A stretch of DNA of 51,806 bases from positions 1 to 51,806 of the forward strand of contig JAKCBW010000003.1 of the NCBI GenBank assembly GCA_021842145.1. Direction: 5' to 3'. This document shows positions 33,647-41,567 of the stretch, one piece after another. Source of the DNA: Actinomycetes bacterium (GTDB taxonomy: Bacteria; Actinomycetota; Acidimicrobiia; Acidimicrobiales; Acidimicrobiaceae). The notes beneath the pieces were generated by a model, which ran no database searches, had not been told where the DNA came from, and saw nothing but the letters and a program-made list of their open reading frames with translations. The position numbers and the translations under genes are program-made. Positions within the stretch are counted from its first letter, which is position 1; every line of letters starts with the position of its first letter.

Positions 33647-36319
33647 ATGAGAAGTTGGAAGGGCTATTTCTGGGCTTGGGCTGGCATCAGCGCCGCAGTT
33701 GTGGCGCTCTTCGTAGTTCCAACTTCACTGGGTCATCCCGCCATATTCTCTGACAACCTCAATCAGAATGTTCCACTGCACTACCTGGCCGCCCAGATAG
33801 AAAAATCCGGACATATTCCCACCTGGAATCGGTACTCCTGGTCGGGGAACCCACTGCTCGCCGGCTTCAACGTCCAGACCTTTTTCCCACTTTCGATACT
33901 ATTTCTGTTCTTATCTCCTGTATGGGCCTTCACTTGGTTCGTTGTCATTGTTTACTCCTTGGGTGCAGGCGGGGTCATCGCCGCGAGCAAAGAACTCGGA
34001 GCATCGCCTTCTGGGGCGGCACTAGCGGCCATTGGCTTCACGCTTTCGGGTCAGTTTCTGTCTCAGGTCGTCCATCTTGACATGATCGCAGGGATAGCCT
34101 GCGTGACCTGGTGTATTGTCTTTCTCCTTAAAATACTGTCCAGCCAATCCGTACGTTCGGGGGCCAAATGGGCGGTACTTTTATCGGCTGGATTCGCGTT
34201 ATGCGTCTTTGCGGGGGCTCCCGAGGCGATGCTGGACGGCGCGATATTTATGGCGCTTGTGGCGATACCAACAATGATAAAACGGGGAAGGGACTTCAAA
34301 GTTCCACTGCTACTACTGCTACTCGCCGGGGCCCTCGCCTTGGGTTTAGCTGCGATCCAGTGGCTACCCGGGATAGCCTTCCAGCACTTTTCAAATAGAT
34401 CGAGTGGGAGCTATGCATTTTTCACCTCAGGGCCATTCAGTCCTAGAGACTTCGCTATGCTCCTATACCCATTCATTCAAGGATGGTATTCCCTAAGACA
34501 CCTGCCGTCTTTTTTTGGGTCCTACAACCTCGGAGAAATAGCTTCTTATCTACCGATACTGCTTACCACCCTAGGTGTGGTGGGTTTATTGTCCTCTTCG
34601 GACACTCCTAGTAGCGACGGACGGGTTTCTGGCATAAGGCTCGCTGGATTTGGGGCTTTACTCTTGGCGCTTGGCGGTTATACCCCATTGGCCCCCCTCC
34701 TCTACCACCTCCCCCTCTACGGTAAACAGAGGTTACCGTCGCGCAATATGTTCGGATTCGATCTAGCAATGTCAATCCTCGCAGGCTTGGTTTGGACGAA
34801 AGTTAGCTCCAAGGGCAAGCCACTTTCGGGGACCGGGAGACGAGTCGTGTACGTCATCGGATCGATCGGTGTCATAATCGCCGCAGGATTCTTTCTTGAC
34901 ACCAGCCTCTTGTACTCGATTTTAAGTACTCCACGGCAAATTTCAGGTTTCAGCACCAACATGGCGATCTACGTGGCGCTTAGTTGTGCATTAATCGTTG
35001 CCACCACGGCAGTAATTGCCACCTCGAGGTCCGGTGGTCTGAGGAGAAGTGCAAGTACCGCACTTGCGCTGCTGGCACTGCTAGATATCGGAGTCTTCTC
35101 CTACTCGACGGTTGTCGAACAGACCCCGCCGACCTATCTCTATTCGCCGAGTGGAACTACACTGGCGAAACTCAAGTCATTGGTCGGACCAGCCGGACGC
35201 TTCGGGATATACGACCCGAACCTCTACTCATATTTTGCCCAAAATAGCGCACTGTCGGTAAATTCGAATATTTACAGCCAGGTACCTTCGGTCCAGGGGT
35301 ACTCAAGTCTTTCGCTAGGAAACTACGACGCCCTCACCGGGTCCCACTTCATGGGGACTATGAAGGTGTCAGCTATCAACTCGGTCATGCACGATATCTA
35401 TAACATGAATCTGCTTGAGACGAATTCGTACTACTTTCTAAACGGTGTCGGCTCATCGGCTGCAAAGAGTGCCCCTCTCTCACCTTCCGCTCCCAGCTTT
35501 ACCAATTCGCCTGTCCAAACAGGGGGTTTTTTCGGCGGAAACTTCAACGTGCTACGCCTCCTGATTTCAACGCCGCGGGGAATGGATACCCAGTGTCTTG
35601 ACAGACTTTCCCTGCTTACCTCCTCCGGAGGGAAGATCAAGGCATCCTCGGCGGTGGCCACGACTACTCCCAACGGCAATCCGATACAAGAGGTGAGTTT
35701 CCTCCAGCCCACGAGCGCCGTTGGATTTCAAATCCCGCCTTGTAATGGCCTTCCATCAAGCGATGGATACCCAGACCTCGGGATTCGCCTGCAGACACCG
35801 AATCACAACTACGACCTCACCGGTAGTGAGATCACCTATTTGACGCCGAAAAATTGGCACTACATCGAGAACATAGGAAGTTTGGCCATCTATGCCTCAA
35901 ATCACCCGAAAACCTCGATCTTCTCGCTAGGCAACGGTGTAAAGGTCGACTCCTTCTCGATTTCGACCGCAGGAGCACTGACTTTGAAGGTGCATGCGGT
36001 GCAACCCTCGACGATAACTTGGAACGAGAACTATGCACCTTCATGGAACGAGACGGTCACTAATTCCCAAGGAACTAATAGGCCAGCCCTCCATAGTGCT
36101 GCTAACTCGACGCTGATTTCCATTTCGGTTCCAAAAGGAATCTCGAAAATTGAGCTGAGCTATCGCGCTCCGATGCTTCTTGTGGGGTTCTATATCTCTA
36201 TCTGCTCTTTCGTGTTGGCCCTAGGGATACTCTTGTGGACCAGATTCCATAGCCGAAAAACGGGCACCTGGAAGAGCGGCAGGATGCAAATTAGCGTCTA
36301 TGACATCAGACGCGGCTAG
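33647..36319 (+). CDS. YfhO-like multi-pass membrane protein (putative GT-C glycosyltransferase)
   Basis: Integral membrane protein of about 890 residues. The N-terminal part, about 500 residues, has about 12 hydrophobic helices; a roughly 330-residue Ser/Thr/Asn-rich extracellular domain and a final helix (near GFYISICSFVLALGILLW) follow. The first loop has FSDNLNQNVPLHYLA and GHIPTWNRYSWSGNPLLAG, the YfhO-family arrangement with an Asp likely to be the GT-C catalytic residue. YfhO relatives add sugars to lipoteichoic acids or similar polymers from polyprenyl-phosphate donors. I use ATG 33647; an upstream TTG (33599) would overlap the GT2 gene. It overlaps gtrA convergently by 4 bp. Confidence 0.75.
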   Translation: MRSWKGYFWAWAGISAAVVALFVVPTSLGHPAIFSDNLNQNVPLHYLAAQIEKSGHIPTWNRYSWSGNPLLAGFNVQTFFPLSILFLFLSPVWAFTWFVVIVYSLGAGGVIAASKELGASPSGAALAAIGFTLSGQFLSQVVHLDMIAGIACVTWCIVFLLKILSSQSVRSGAKWAVLLSAGFALCVFAGAPEAMLDGAIFMALVAIPTMIKRGRDFKVPLLLLLLAGALALGLAAIQWLPGIAFQHFSNRSSGSYAFFTSGPFSPRDFAMLLYPFIQGWYSLRHLPSFFGSYNLGEIASYLPILLTTLGVVGLLSSSDTPSSDGRVSGIRLAGFGALLLALGGYTPLAPLLYHLPLYGKQRLPSRNMFGFDLAMSILAGLVWTKVSSKGKPLSGTGRRVVYVIGSIGVIIAAGFFLDTSLLYSILSTPRQISGFSTNMAIYVALSCALIVATTAVIATSRSGGLRRSASTALALLALLDIGVFSYSTVVEQTPPTYLYSPSGTTLAKLKSLVGPAGRFGIYDPNLYSYFAQNSALSVNSNIYSQVPSVQGYSSLSLGNYDALTGSHFMGTMKVSAINSVMHDIYNMNLLETNSYYFLNGVGSSAAKSAPLSPSAPSFTNSPVQTGGFFGGNFNVLRLLISTPRGMDTQCLDRLSLLTSSGGKIKASSAVATTTPNGNPIQEVSFLQPTSAVGFQIPPCNGLPSSDGYPDLGIRLQTPNHNYDLTGSEITYLTPKNWHYIENIGSLAIYASNHPKTSIFSLGNGVKVDSFSISTAGALTLKVHAVQPSTITWNENYAPSWNETVTNSQGTNRPALHSAANSTLISISVPKGISKIELSYRAPMLLVGFYISICSFVLALGILLWTRFHSRKTGTWKSGRMQISVYDIRRG

Positions 36320-36831
36320 TCGACGACGTTAGCTTCCAAGGCATTGGCTCCCGTTTCTTGAGTCGTCGCGAAAAGAAAGCGGTTTAAAAAAGCGAACTTT
36401 GCAAACCACAGGACGGCAAACGATCCAATGTATGCACCAGATACGAACAAAACTGCGGCGCTAGAGTGAGGAGGCCCCGCAATTGAAGAGTGGCTACTCG
36501 CAAAGTCGGTAGACCAAGTCGAGAAGACCAACCCTATAATCGCCATGATGAGGTAAGGAACGACCTCTTTGGAAAGTGACGACCTATCCCTCTTTTGCCA
36601 AGCCCAGTTACGGTTTAGAAAGTAGGAAGGGACTGCCCCGACCAAAGTGGCAAATATCGCCGAGCCCCTCGCTTCAAAGAGATGAAATACTCCAAAGCTA
36701 AGTATCAGGGTCACGTAGGACACAACGGCGGACACTCCGGACCCGACGGCATACTTCACGAACTTCTTAGACAGGTCCGATCTCATAGAGCGCTCTACGA
36801 GCCGCCCGAGTGGACCTTGGGAATTAATCAC
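36316..36831 (-). CDS. GtrA-like membrane protein (putative polyprenyl-phosphate sugar flippase)
   Basis: Four predicted helices with the GtrA-family opening KKFVKYAVGSGVSAVVSYV and the mid-motif SYFLNRNWAWQKRD. GtrA proteins are thought to flip polyprenyl-phosphate-linked sugars across the membrane, which fits the neighbouring GT2 and YfhO-like genes, although this gene is on the other strand. The open frame extends to TTG 36924. I start at GTG 36831, because TAAGAT lies 7 nt upstream of it; ATG 36786, directly before the conserved domain, is the alternative. The extra N-terminal residues of the longer frame are basic and not family-like. Confidence 0.7.
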   Translation of the reverse strand: MINSQGPLGRLVERSMRSDLSKKFVKYAVGSGVSAVVSYVTLILSFGVFHLFEARGSAIFATLVGAVPSYFLNRNWAWQKRDRSSLSKEVVPYLIMAIIGLVFSTWSTDFASSHSSIAGPPHSSAAVLFVSGAYIGSFAVLWFAKFAFLNRFLFATTQETGANALEANVVD

Positions 36832-36838
36832 CACTACT

Positions 36839-36844
36839 ATCTTA
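36839..36844 (-). promoter_or_regulatory. -10-like hexamer for gtrA-like gene
   Basis: Minus-strand TAAGAT is followed by 7 nt (AGTAGTG) and then GTG 36831, the same arrangement seen at other leaderless-type starts in this window. No matching -35 is evident. Confidence 0.35.
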
Positions 36845-36930
36845 TCCACGACTAGAATGAATACCCTACGTCGTAGTACTCGCAGTCGGGTTCCGCCACG
36901 AGTATCAAAGCCCAAGGAGGTCAATTTAAA

Positions 36931-37821
36931 GTGCGGGTGCTTGTAACCGGGGGGTCAGGCTTCATTGGTACCCGACTGACAAAAAGACTTGTCCAGGAGG
37001 GCTACCAGGTAATAGTGGTCGATTTGAAGGAGCCCAGGGTTGACGGGGTTGAATACCACCAGTGCGACATCAGGGACGCCAATTCGGTTGCAATTGCCTT
37101 CGGATTCCAGCCCGAATCGGTGGTTCATCTTGCCGCAATGACCTCGGTCTTGAATTCGATTAAAATACCCCAAGAGGTCTTTGACGTGAACGTCGGAGGG
37201 ACACAGGTACTACTCGAGCAGGCCAGGATAAGCGGCTGCACCTCTTTTGTCTTTGCCTCAACAAACGCAGTTGTAGGCCAAAGCGACTCCAAGATCTCCG
37301 AAAATTCTCCCAGTCGGCCACTAACCCCTTACGGTGCATCCAAGGCGGCCGCTGAGTCATTACTGAGCGCTTATGGCTCCTGCTACGGGATGGCATCGAC
37401 GTCTTTGAGGTTGACCAACGTATACGGTCCGGAAATGTGGCAGAAGGATTCGATTGTGCCGAGGCTCTTTAAATTTGCCACCGGTACCGGAAAGTTCGCC
37501 ATCTATGGAGATGGAGAACAGTATCGTGACTACGTCTTTGTAGATGACGTAGCGGGCGCCTTCATAAAGGCAATCAAGGCCGACGTCTCCGGAGTTCATC
37601 CCATAGGTTCTGGCGAGTCGATCAGCGTAAATAAGTTGGTGCAGCTCGTATCTAACGTGTCCAAGAAGGACCTACAACCAGTCCACATCGACGCCCAATC
37701 GGGAGAAATGCGAGGCGTCGACGTCGACCTTTCGGGCACGGAAAGATGGGGCTTTACTCCCGACGTTATGATCGCCGAAGGACTAGCAACTACTTGGCAA
37801 GACTTCATTTCGGCCCACTAA
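36931..37821 (+). CDS. NAD-dependent sugar epimerase/dehydratase (extended SDR)
   Basis: Extended short-chain dehydrogenase acting on nucleotide sugars, 296 residues. The NAD site is LVTGGSGFIGTRL; VVHLAAMTSV, the FASTNAVVG strand, the catalytic YGASK and the substrate-side RLTNVYGPEMW follow. The pattern is of the UDP-glucose/galactose 4-epimerase group, but the sugar cannot be told from sequence alone. GTG start with AAGGAGG 10 nt upstream. It is divergent from the gtrA-like gene and probably supplies a sugar precursor to the neighbouring glycan genes. Confidence 0.85.
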   Translation: MRVLVTGGSGFIGTRLTKRLVQEGYQVIVVDLKEPRVDGVEYHQCDIRDANSVAIAFGFQPESVVHLAAMTSVLNSIKIPQEVFDVNVGGTQVLLEQARISGCTSFVFASTNAVVGQSDSKISENSPSRPLTPYGASKAAAESLLSAYGSCYGMASTSLRLTNVYGPEMWQKDSIVPRLFKFATGTGKFAIYGDGEQYRDYVFVDDVAGAFIKAIKADVSGVHPIGSGESISVNKLVQLVSNVSKKDLQPVHIDAQSGEMRGVDVDLSGTERWGFTPDVMIAEGLATTWQDFISAH

Positions 37822-37876
37822 CGAAACTTATCGCCCTGAGGTTTCGATTTCGGCACAATTGTTAGCACAGTAAGGA

Positions 37877-37882
37877 TATCTT
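37877..37882 (+). promoter_or_regulatory. -10-like hexamer for glpK
   Basis: TATCTT is followed by 7 nt (TTCCCTC) and then the glpK ATG. An AAGGA lies 13 nt before the ATG, too far for a usual Shine-Dalgarno site. Leaderless initiation is the simpler reading. Confidence 0.45.
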
Positions 37883-37889
37883 TTCCCTC

Positions 37890-39374
37890 ATGGCAGTTGT
37901 GATAGCTATAGACGCCGGCACCTCATCGGTAAAGGTATCGGCACTCGACGAGTCAGCCAAGACTGTGCTAAGTGCATCACTGGAGACCACAGTGACTACC
38001 GATGGCATGGGAAAGGCCGAACAGGACCCGACAGAGGTGTGGAATTCGGTTCTTTGGTGCCTCAGGTCGGTCTGTGACGGCCTTGGCGATCGTACGGTAG
38101 CCAGTGTCGGAATCACTAATCAGCGGGAGAGTTTTCTCTTAGTCGACTCAAAGACGATGGAACCACTGACCCCGCTAATACTTTGGCTCGATCGTAGGAG
38201 TGAAAAGTATTGTGACGGGCTCAAGGATCAAGGTTATGGACCCCGAGTAAGCGAGCTAACCGGCCTTGCCATAGATCCATATTTCAGCGCTACAAAGGCG
38301 AAGATGGCCCTGTCGGACCTCAGGGAGGCTGGGCTCGATAGCAAAGTCACGTTGTTGACCGTGGACAGCTTCATAGCCCACAAATTGACCAAACAGCCCC
38401 CCCTTACCGATGCGTCAAACGCTTCGAGAACCCTACTGTTCGACACAGACAAGATGCGCTTTTCCGACGAGCTAGTCGACATTTTCGGACTGTCAGAAGT
38501 CGCCTTGCCCGAAGTAAAAAGCAGCTTTGAGAGCTTCCAGGTAATCGCTCAAGAGATCCACCCGAAGCTAAGGGGTGTCGAGATAACAGGCATCCTCGGC
38601 GACCAACAGGCTTCGCTACTGGGTCAGGGGTGCATCCGTTTTGGAATGGCAAAAAATACCTACGGAACAGGGTCCTTCATCCTGGTGAACGCAGGTGAAA
38701 TTCGACCGCAACCTTCGCATGGGTTATTGGTCTCAGTTGCCTGGCTCATGCCCGACGGAAAAGCGACCTACGCCATAGAAGGCTCCATATTCGCCTGCGG
38801 TTCGATCCTAAGATGGATGAGGGACGACCTAAAAATATTCAACGATTACCAAGAAGCATCCCTGCTGGCCCAGAGCGTAAACGACTCAGGAGGTGTCGTC
38901 CTGGTACCGGCTTTTGAAGGACTTGGCTCTCCACACCTCACTCCGTCGGTTAGGGCTTCCATCACCGGAATCTCTCATGGTACATCCAAAGCCCACATCA
39001 TTAGGGGGGCGATAGAGGCGATGGCGTTTCAGACACAGGATGTGATTAGCGCAATAAATGGACTACTTGAAAATCCAATCGACAACCTTAGGGTCGACGG
39101 TGGAGCGGCAATCATGGACACGCTATGCCAGTTCCAAGCGGATCAGCTTGGTATCGAGGTTTCCCGGAGCGCATCACTGGAATCGACAACACTTGGAGCC
39201 GCATTCGCCAGCGGTCTAGGTTCGGGCTTTTGGTCCAACATGGAGGAACTTGCTTCACTGTATGAGTCCGATAGATCCTTCATACCGACAAAATCCAAAG
39301 GCGGACCGAGGTCCCGGCATGATAGGTGGTCCATAGCACTCGAACACGCAAAAAGGTTTAGCCAGCACTCTTAG
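37890..39374 (+). CDS. glpK: Glycerol kinase (FGGY family)
   Basis: Phosphorylates glycerol to glycerol-3-phosphate. FGGY sugar-kinase fold with IAIDAGTSSVKV (phosphate-1 loop), GITNQRESF, LILWLDRRSE, DASNASRTLLFD, ILGDQQASLLGQGC and KNTYGTGSF, all characteristic of glycerol kinases, then VDGGAAIMDTLCQFQAD near the C-terminus. 494 residues, normal. GLGSPHLTPSVRASITGIS replaces the usual W-D-x-x-A-R-G-A segment, a mild departure, so another FGGY polyol kinase is possible. The 3' end overlaps the convergent ACT-domain gene by 17 bp. Confidence 0.85.
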   Translation: MAVVIAIDAGTSSVKVSALDESAKTVLSASLETTVTTDGMGKAEQDPTEVWNSVLWCLRSVCDGLGDRTVASVGITNQRESFLLVDSKTMEPLTPLILWLDRRSEKYCDGLKDQGYGPRVSELTGLAIDPYFSATKAKMALSDLREAGLDSKVTLLTVDSFIAHKLTKQPPLTDASNASRTLLFDTDKMRFSDELVDIFGLSEVALPEVKSSFESFQVIAQEIHPKLRGVEITGILGDQQASLLGQGCIRFGMAKNTYGTGSFILVNAGEIRPQPSHGLLVSVAWLMPDGKATYAIEGSIFACGSILRWMRDDLKIFNDYQEASLLAQSVNDSGGVVLVPAFEGLGSPHLTPSVRASITGISHGTSKAHIIRGAIEAMAFQTQDVISAINGLLENPIDNLRVDGGAAIMDTLCQFQADQLGIEVSRSASLESTTLGAAFASGLGSGFWSNMEELASLYESDRSFIPTKSKGGPRSRHDRWSIALEHAKRFSQHS

Positions 39375-40011
39375 CCAAAAGTTCTCTGTATCGAACGTCG
39401 GCTATCCTTCCAATCAACCTGAGCTGCTCTCGCTCTATCACTCGATAAGGGCGCTTTTCCCGGCCCACCACTACTACCAATTCCGAACCCGCCAATGGTG
39501 CCCAAGCTACGTCGCCCGGCCCTTGAATCTCGCCACTATCACCGAGGGTAGCCGTCCCCTCAACAAATGCGCTAAGCCAGCTACTCGTCGGAACTTCCCC
39601 AGAAGCGACCAGCATTTCTTGCGTCTTAGGTCTAATCAGGCAGGACCAGTCGGATTCAAAATCGAAAATGACCGTCCCAATCAATTCAGAAACGAAATCT
39701 TTTGAATTGGTCATTTCCATCAAAGTAGCAATTGATGATAGCGCGGAAATTCGAACGTCTCTCATCCCATCGGACGCCGGACGGATATCCTCGACGTCTG
39801 CGCCATCCACTTCGGAAATCTCACGGGCCATCAAAGAAACGAGCTCTGGATTTGCCAAATCGACTAATAATTCATCGATTGCCCTGCCTCCACCGCGCTC
39901 TAGTATCTCTATTCCGACTAAGTCGCCCTTGACTGCGCCGATTCTACTCGCGACGGCACCTAACGCACCTGGACGATCGTCGAGCCATATTCGCAGTACA
40001 AACAGTGCCAT
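39358..40011 (-). CDS. ACT-domain protein of unknown function
   Basis: 217 residues. The first 75 form an ACT-like regulatory domain (FVLRIWLDDRPGALGAVASR followed by VGIEILERGGGRAIDELLVD). The rest resembles a GAF-like sensory fold with GPGDVAWAPLAGSELVVVVG and a C-terminal helix ending in ADVRYRELL. Such ACT-GAF proteins are found in actinobacteria without assigned function; ligand sensing is a guess. ATG at 40011 has TAGAAT 6 nt upstream and no Shine-Dalgarno sequence. It converges on glpK. Confidence 0.65.
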   Translation of the reverse strand: MALFVLRIWLDDRPGALGAVASRIGAVKGDLVGIEILERGGGRAIDELLVDLANPELVSLMAREISEVDGADVEDIRPASDGMRDVRISALSSIATLMEMTNSKDFVSELIGTVIFDFESDWSCLIRPKTQEMLVASGEVPTSSWLSAFVEGTATLGDSGEIQGPGDVAWAPLAGSELVVVVGREKRPYRVIEREQLRLIGRIADVRYRELLAKSAG

Positions 40012-40017
40012 CGCTTC

Positions 40018-40023
40018 ATTCTA
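40018..40023 (-). promoter_or_regulatory. -10 hexamer for leaderless ACT-domain gene
   Basis: Minus-strand TAGAAT (five of six consensus bases) is separated by GAAGCG (6 nt) from the ATG at 40011. No Shine-Dalgarno sequence could fit in between. Confidence 0.5.
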
Positions 40024-40128
40024 AATAGCGTCACCACAAAAACGCCTGATCAACACCCAAGGCAACAAAGTCGAAAAGCAAACGACACAATGTTACGGCT
40101 CAATTAAGTCATTCTGAACGATCCTCCA

Positions 40129-40146
40129 TTTAGGTTCTAACCTAAA
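40129..40146. promoter_or_regulatory. 18-bp palindrome in intergenic region, candidate operator
   Basis: TTTAGGTT-CT-AACCTAAA is an exact 8-bp inverted repeat with a 2-bp centre. It lies 118 bp upstream of the ACT-domain gene and 375 bp upstream of the class V aminotransferase-like gene. The high AT content and close arms fit a dimeric regulator site better than a terminator. Confidence 0.5.
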
Positions 40147-40444
40147 GAACAGTTTCGGTTTCTGTGCCCACTACTTGGCGGAGTTCAACGGAGAAGCAAA
40201 CCATCTGCACCTGTTGGCGAACTTCCCACCGAAGGTTTCTAAATCGAAGCTGGTAAATAGTCTGAAGGGTGTTTCTTCGCGACGGCTCCGCCAGGAATTT
40301 CCCGAACTGTGACAACACTACTTGCGTGCAAACAAGCTCTGGTCTGGCTCCCGCTTTGCTGGGTCTGTCGGTGGGGCGCCGATTTCGATGCTACACCAAT
40401 ACATCGAGCAACAGAATCGACCAGATGCATAATTAGCGATTCAC
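40147..40444. other. Non-coding stretch upstream of the class V aminotransferase-like gene
   Basis: Nothing recognisable as a gene. A 63-residue minus-strand frame at 40239-40430 is low-complexity-like and unsupported. The stretch probably contains the promoter for the structured leader that follows. Confidence 0.3.
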
Positions 40445-40484
40445 CACCGCCCTGAAGGACGGTGCCCTATCACCGACAAACGGT
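40445..40484 (+). promoter_or_regulatory. Mutually exclusive hairpins in the leader of the 40521 gene
   Basis: Four short complementary elements are in series: CACCG (40445-40449), CGGTG (40460-40464), CACCG (40471-40475) and CGGT (40481-40484). The first can pair with the second (extended by CC/GG, loop TGAA), the second with the third, and the third with the fourth. Such an arrangement is typical of attenuators and riboswitches. It ends 36 nt before the ATG. I cannot match it to a known riboswitch class and see no leader peptide. Confidence 0.4.
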
Positions 40485-40520
40485 AACCTTTAGGTCATAT
40501 AACTAAAAGAGGAGCTTTTT

Positions 40521-41567
40521 ATGTCAGGACTCTCAGGGTTGTGGAGTAACCCAGGAGGGAGATTTGTCGACACTGCGAGCTACGGAATTCCTTCGATCGA
40601 GACCTTTAACAAGGTCCAAAACGCCCTTGAAAACTGGAAGGATGGAGCAGGCGTCTGGGAAGAATGGCAAGACGCAACCGATCTTGCCCGGCGGAGCTTC
40701 GCAGAAATCGTAGGGATCGGGGCGAGCTCGGTGACCGTTGGAGCCTCAGCATCCCAGTTGATAGGCATTATCGCCGATTCACTTAGCGAGGGCCAGGTAG
40801 TGGTTGTACCAGAGCTGGAATTCACCTCAAACCTCTTTCCTTGGTTAGTCGCGCAAGCCAGAGGCATTCGCGTAATACCCGTAGCCCTCGGAGATATTGT
40901 CGAGCGCGTAGCAGAGGGTTGTGACCTGGTAGCGACGTCCGCTGTGCAATCTTCCACCGGAGAGGTAGTGAACCTAGCGGCAATCAGTGAGGCGGCCCAA
41001 AGCGTTGGAGCCATGACCGTTGTGGACGCTACCCAGGCCATCGGCTGGCTACCGATCGAAGCGGGTCAGTTTGACGCAGTCGTGTGCGCCGCTTACAAAT
41101 GGCTTTGCACCCCTAGAGGGGTGGCTTACATGTCTATTTCGCAACGGATGGGGTCTAAGCTCTCGCCAACTTCGGCCGGATGGTTTGCCGGCGAAGTAAT
41201 TCACGACTCCTACTATGGCCTGCCGCTACGCCTAGCGAAGGATGCTAGGCGCTTCGACATTTCACCGGCATGGTTTTCCTGGGTCGGCGCCGCAGCCGCC
41301 AATTCAGACCTGTTGAAAGTTGGGATCGAGAAAATCTACAATCACAATGTGGAGCTAACCGATCAATTGGCTAGCGCCCTCGAGATTGAATCCCGAGGAT
41401 CAGCGATCCTTTCGATCAAAGTCTCCGACACACTCGATACCGCTAACCTCCCATTTAGGGCATCCTCCAGGGGAGGCGGCCTAAGGATCTCTTTTCACCT
41501 CTACAACGACTTAGACGACGTAGATGTGGTGTTCGAATCACTAAAAGGAAAGGTGATTCCCGATTAG
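40521..41567 (+). CDS. Class V aminotransferase-like PLP enzyme
   Basis: Fold type I PLP protein of the class V (cysteine desulfurase/kynureninase/EgtE-like) group, 348 residues. FVDTASYGIPS near the N-terminus, VTVGASASQLIGIIA, the cofactor Asp in VVDATQAIGW (D169) and the Schiff-base lysine K193 in CAAYKWLCTPRG are visible. No active-site Cys loop of cysteine desulfurases is seen, so a transaminase or lyase activity is likelier. The substrate is unknown. Strong Shine-Dalgarno AGAGGAG sits 6 nt before ATG 40521. It overlaps the convergent alaC by 4 bp. Confidence 0.75.
   Translation: MSGLSGLWSNPGGRFVDTASYGIPSIETFNKVQNALENWKDGAGVWEEWQDATDLARRSFAEIVGIGASSVTVGASASQLIGIIADSLSEGQVVVVPELEFTSNLFPWLVAQARGIRVIPVALGDIVERVAEGCDLVATSAVQSSTGEVVNLAAISEAAQSVGAMTVVDATQAIGWLPIEAGQFDAVVCAAYKWLCTPRGVAYMSISQRMGSKLSPTSAGWFAGEVIHDSYYGLPLRLAKDARRFDISPAWFSWVGAAAANSDLLKVGIEKIYNHNVELTDQLASALEIESRGSAILSIKVSDTLDTANLPFRASSRGGGLRISFHLYNDLDDVDVVFESLKGKVIPD

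Noticed and set aside
40445-40490. Assignment of the hairpins to a known riboswitch class
   Set aside because: The SAM, SAH, THF, ZTP, fluoride and c-di-GMP consensus cores that I could recall do not fit.
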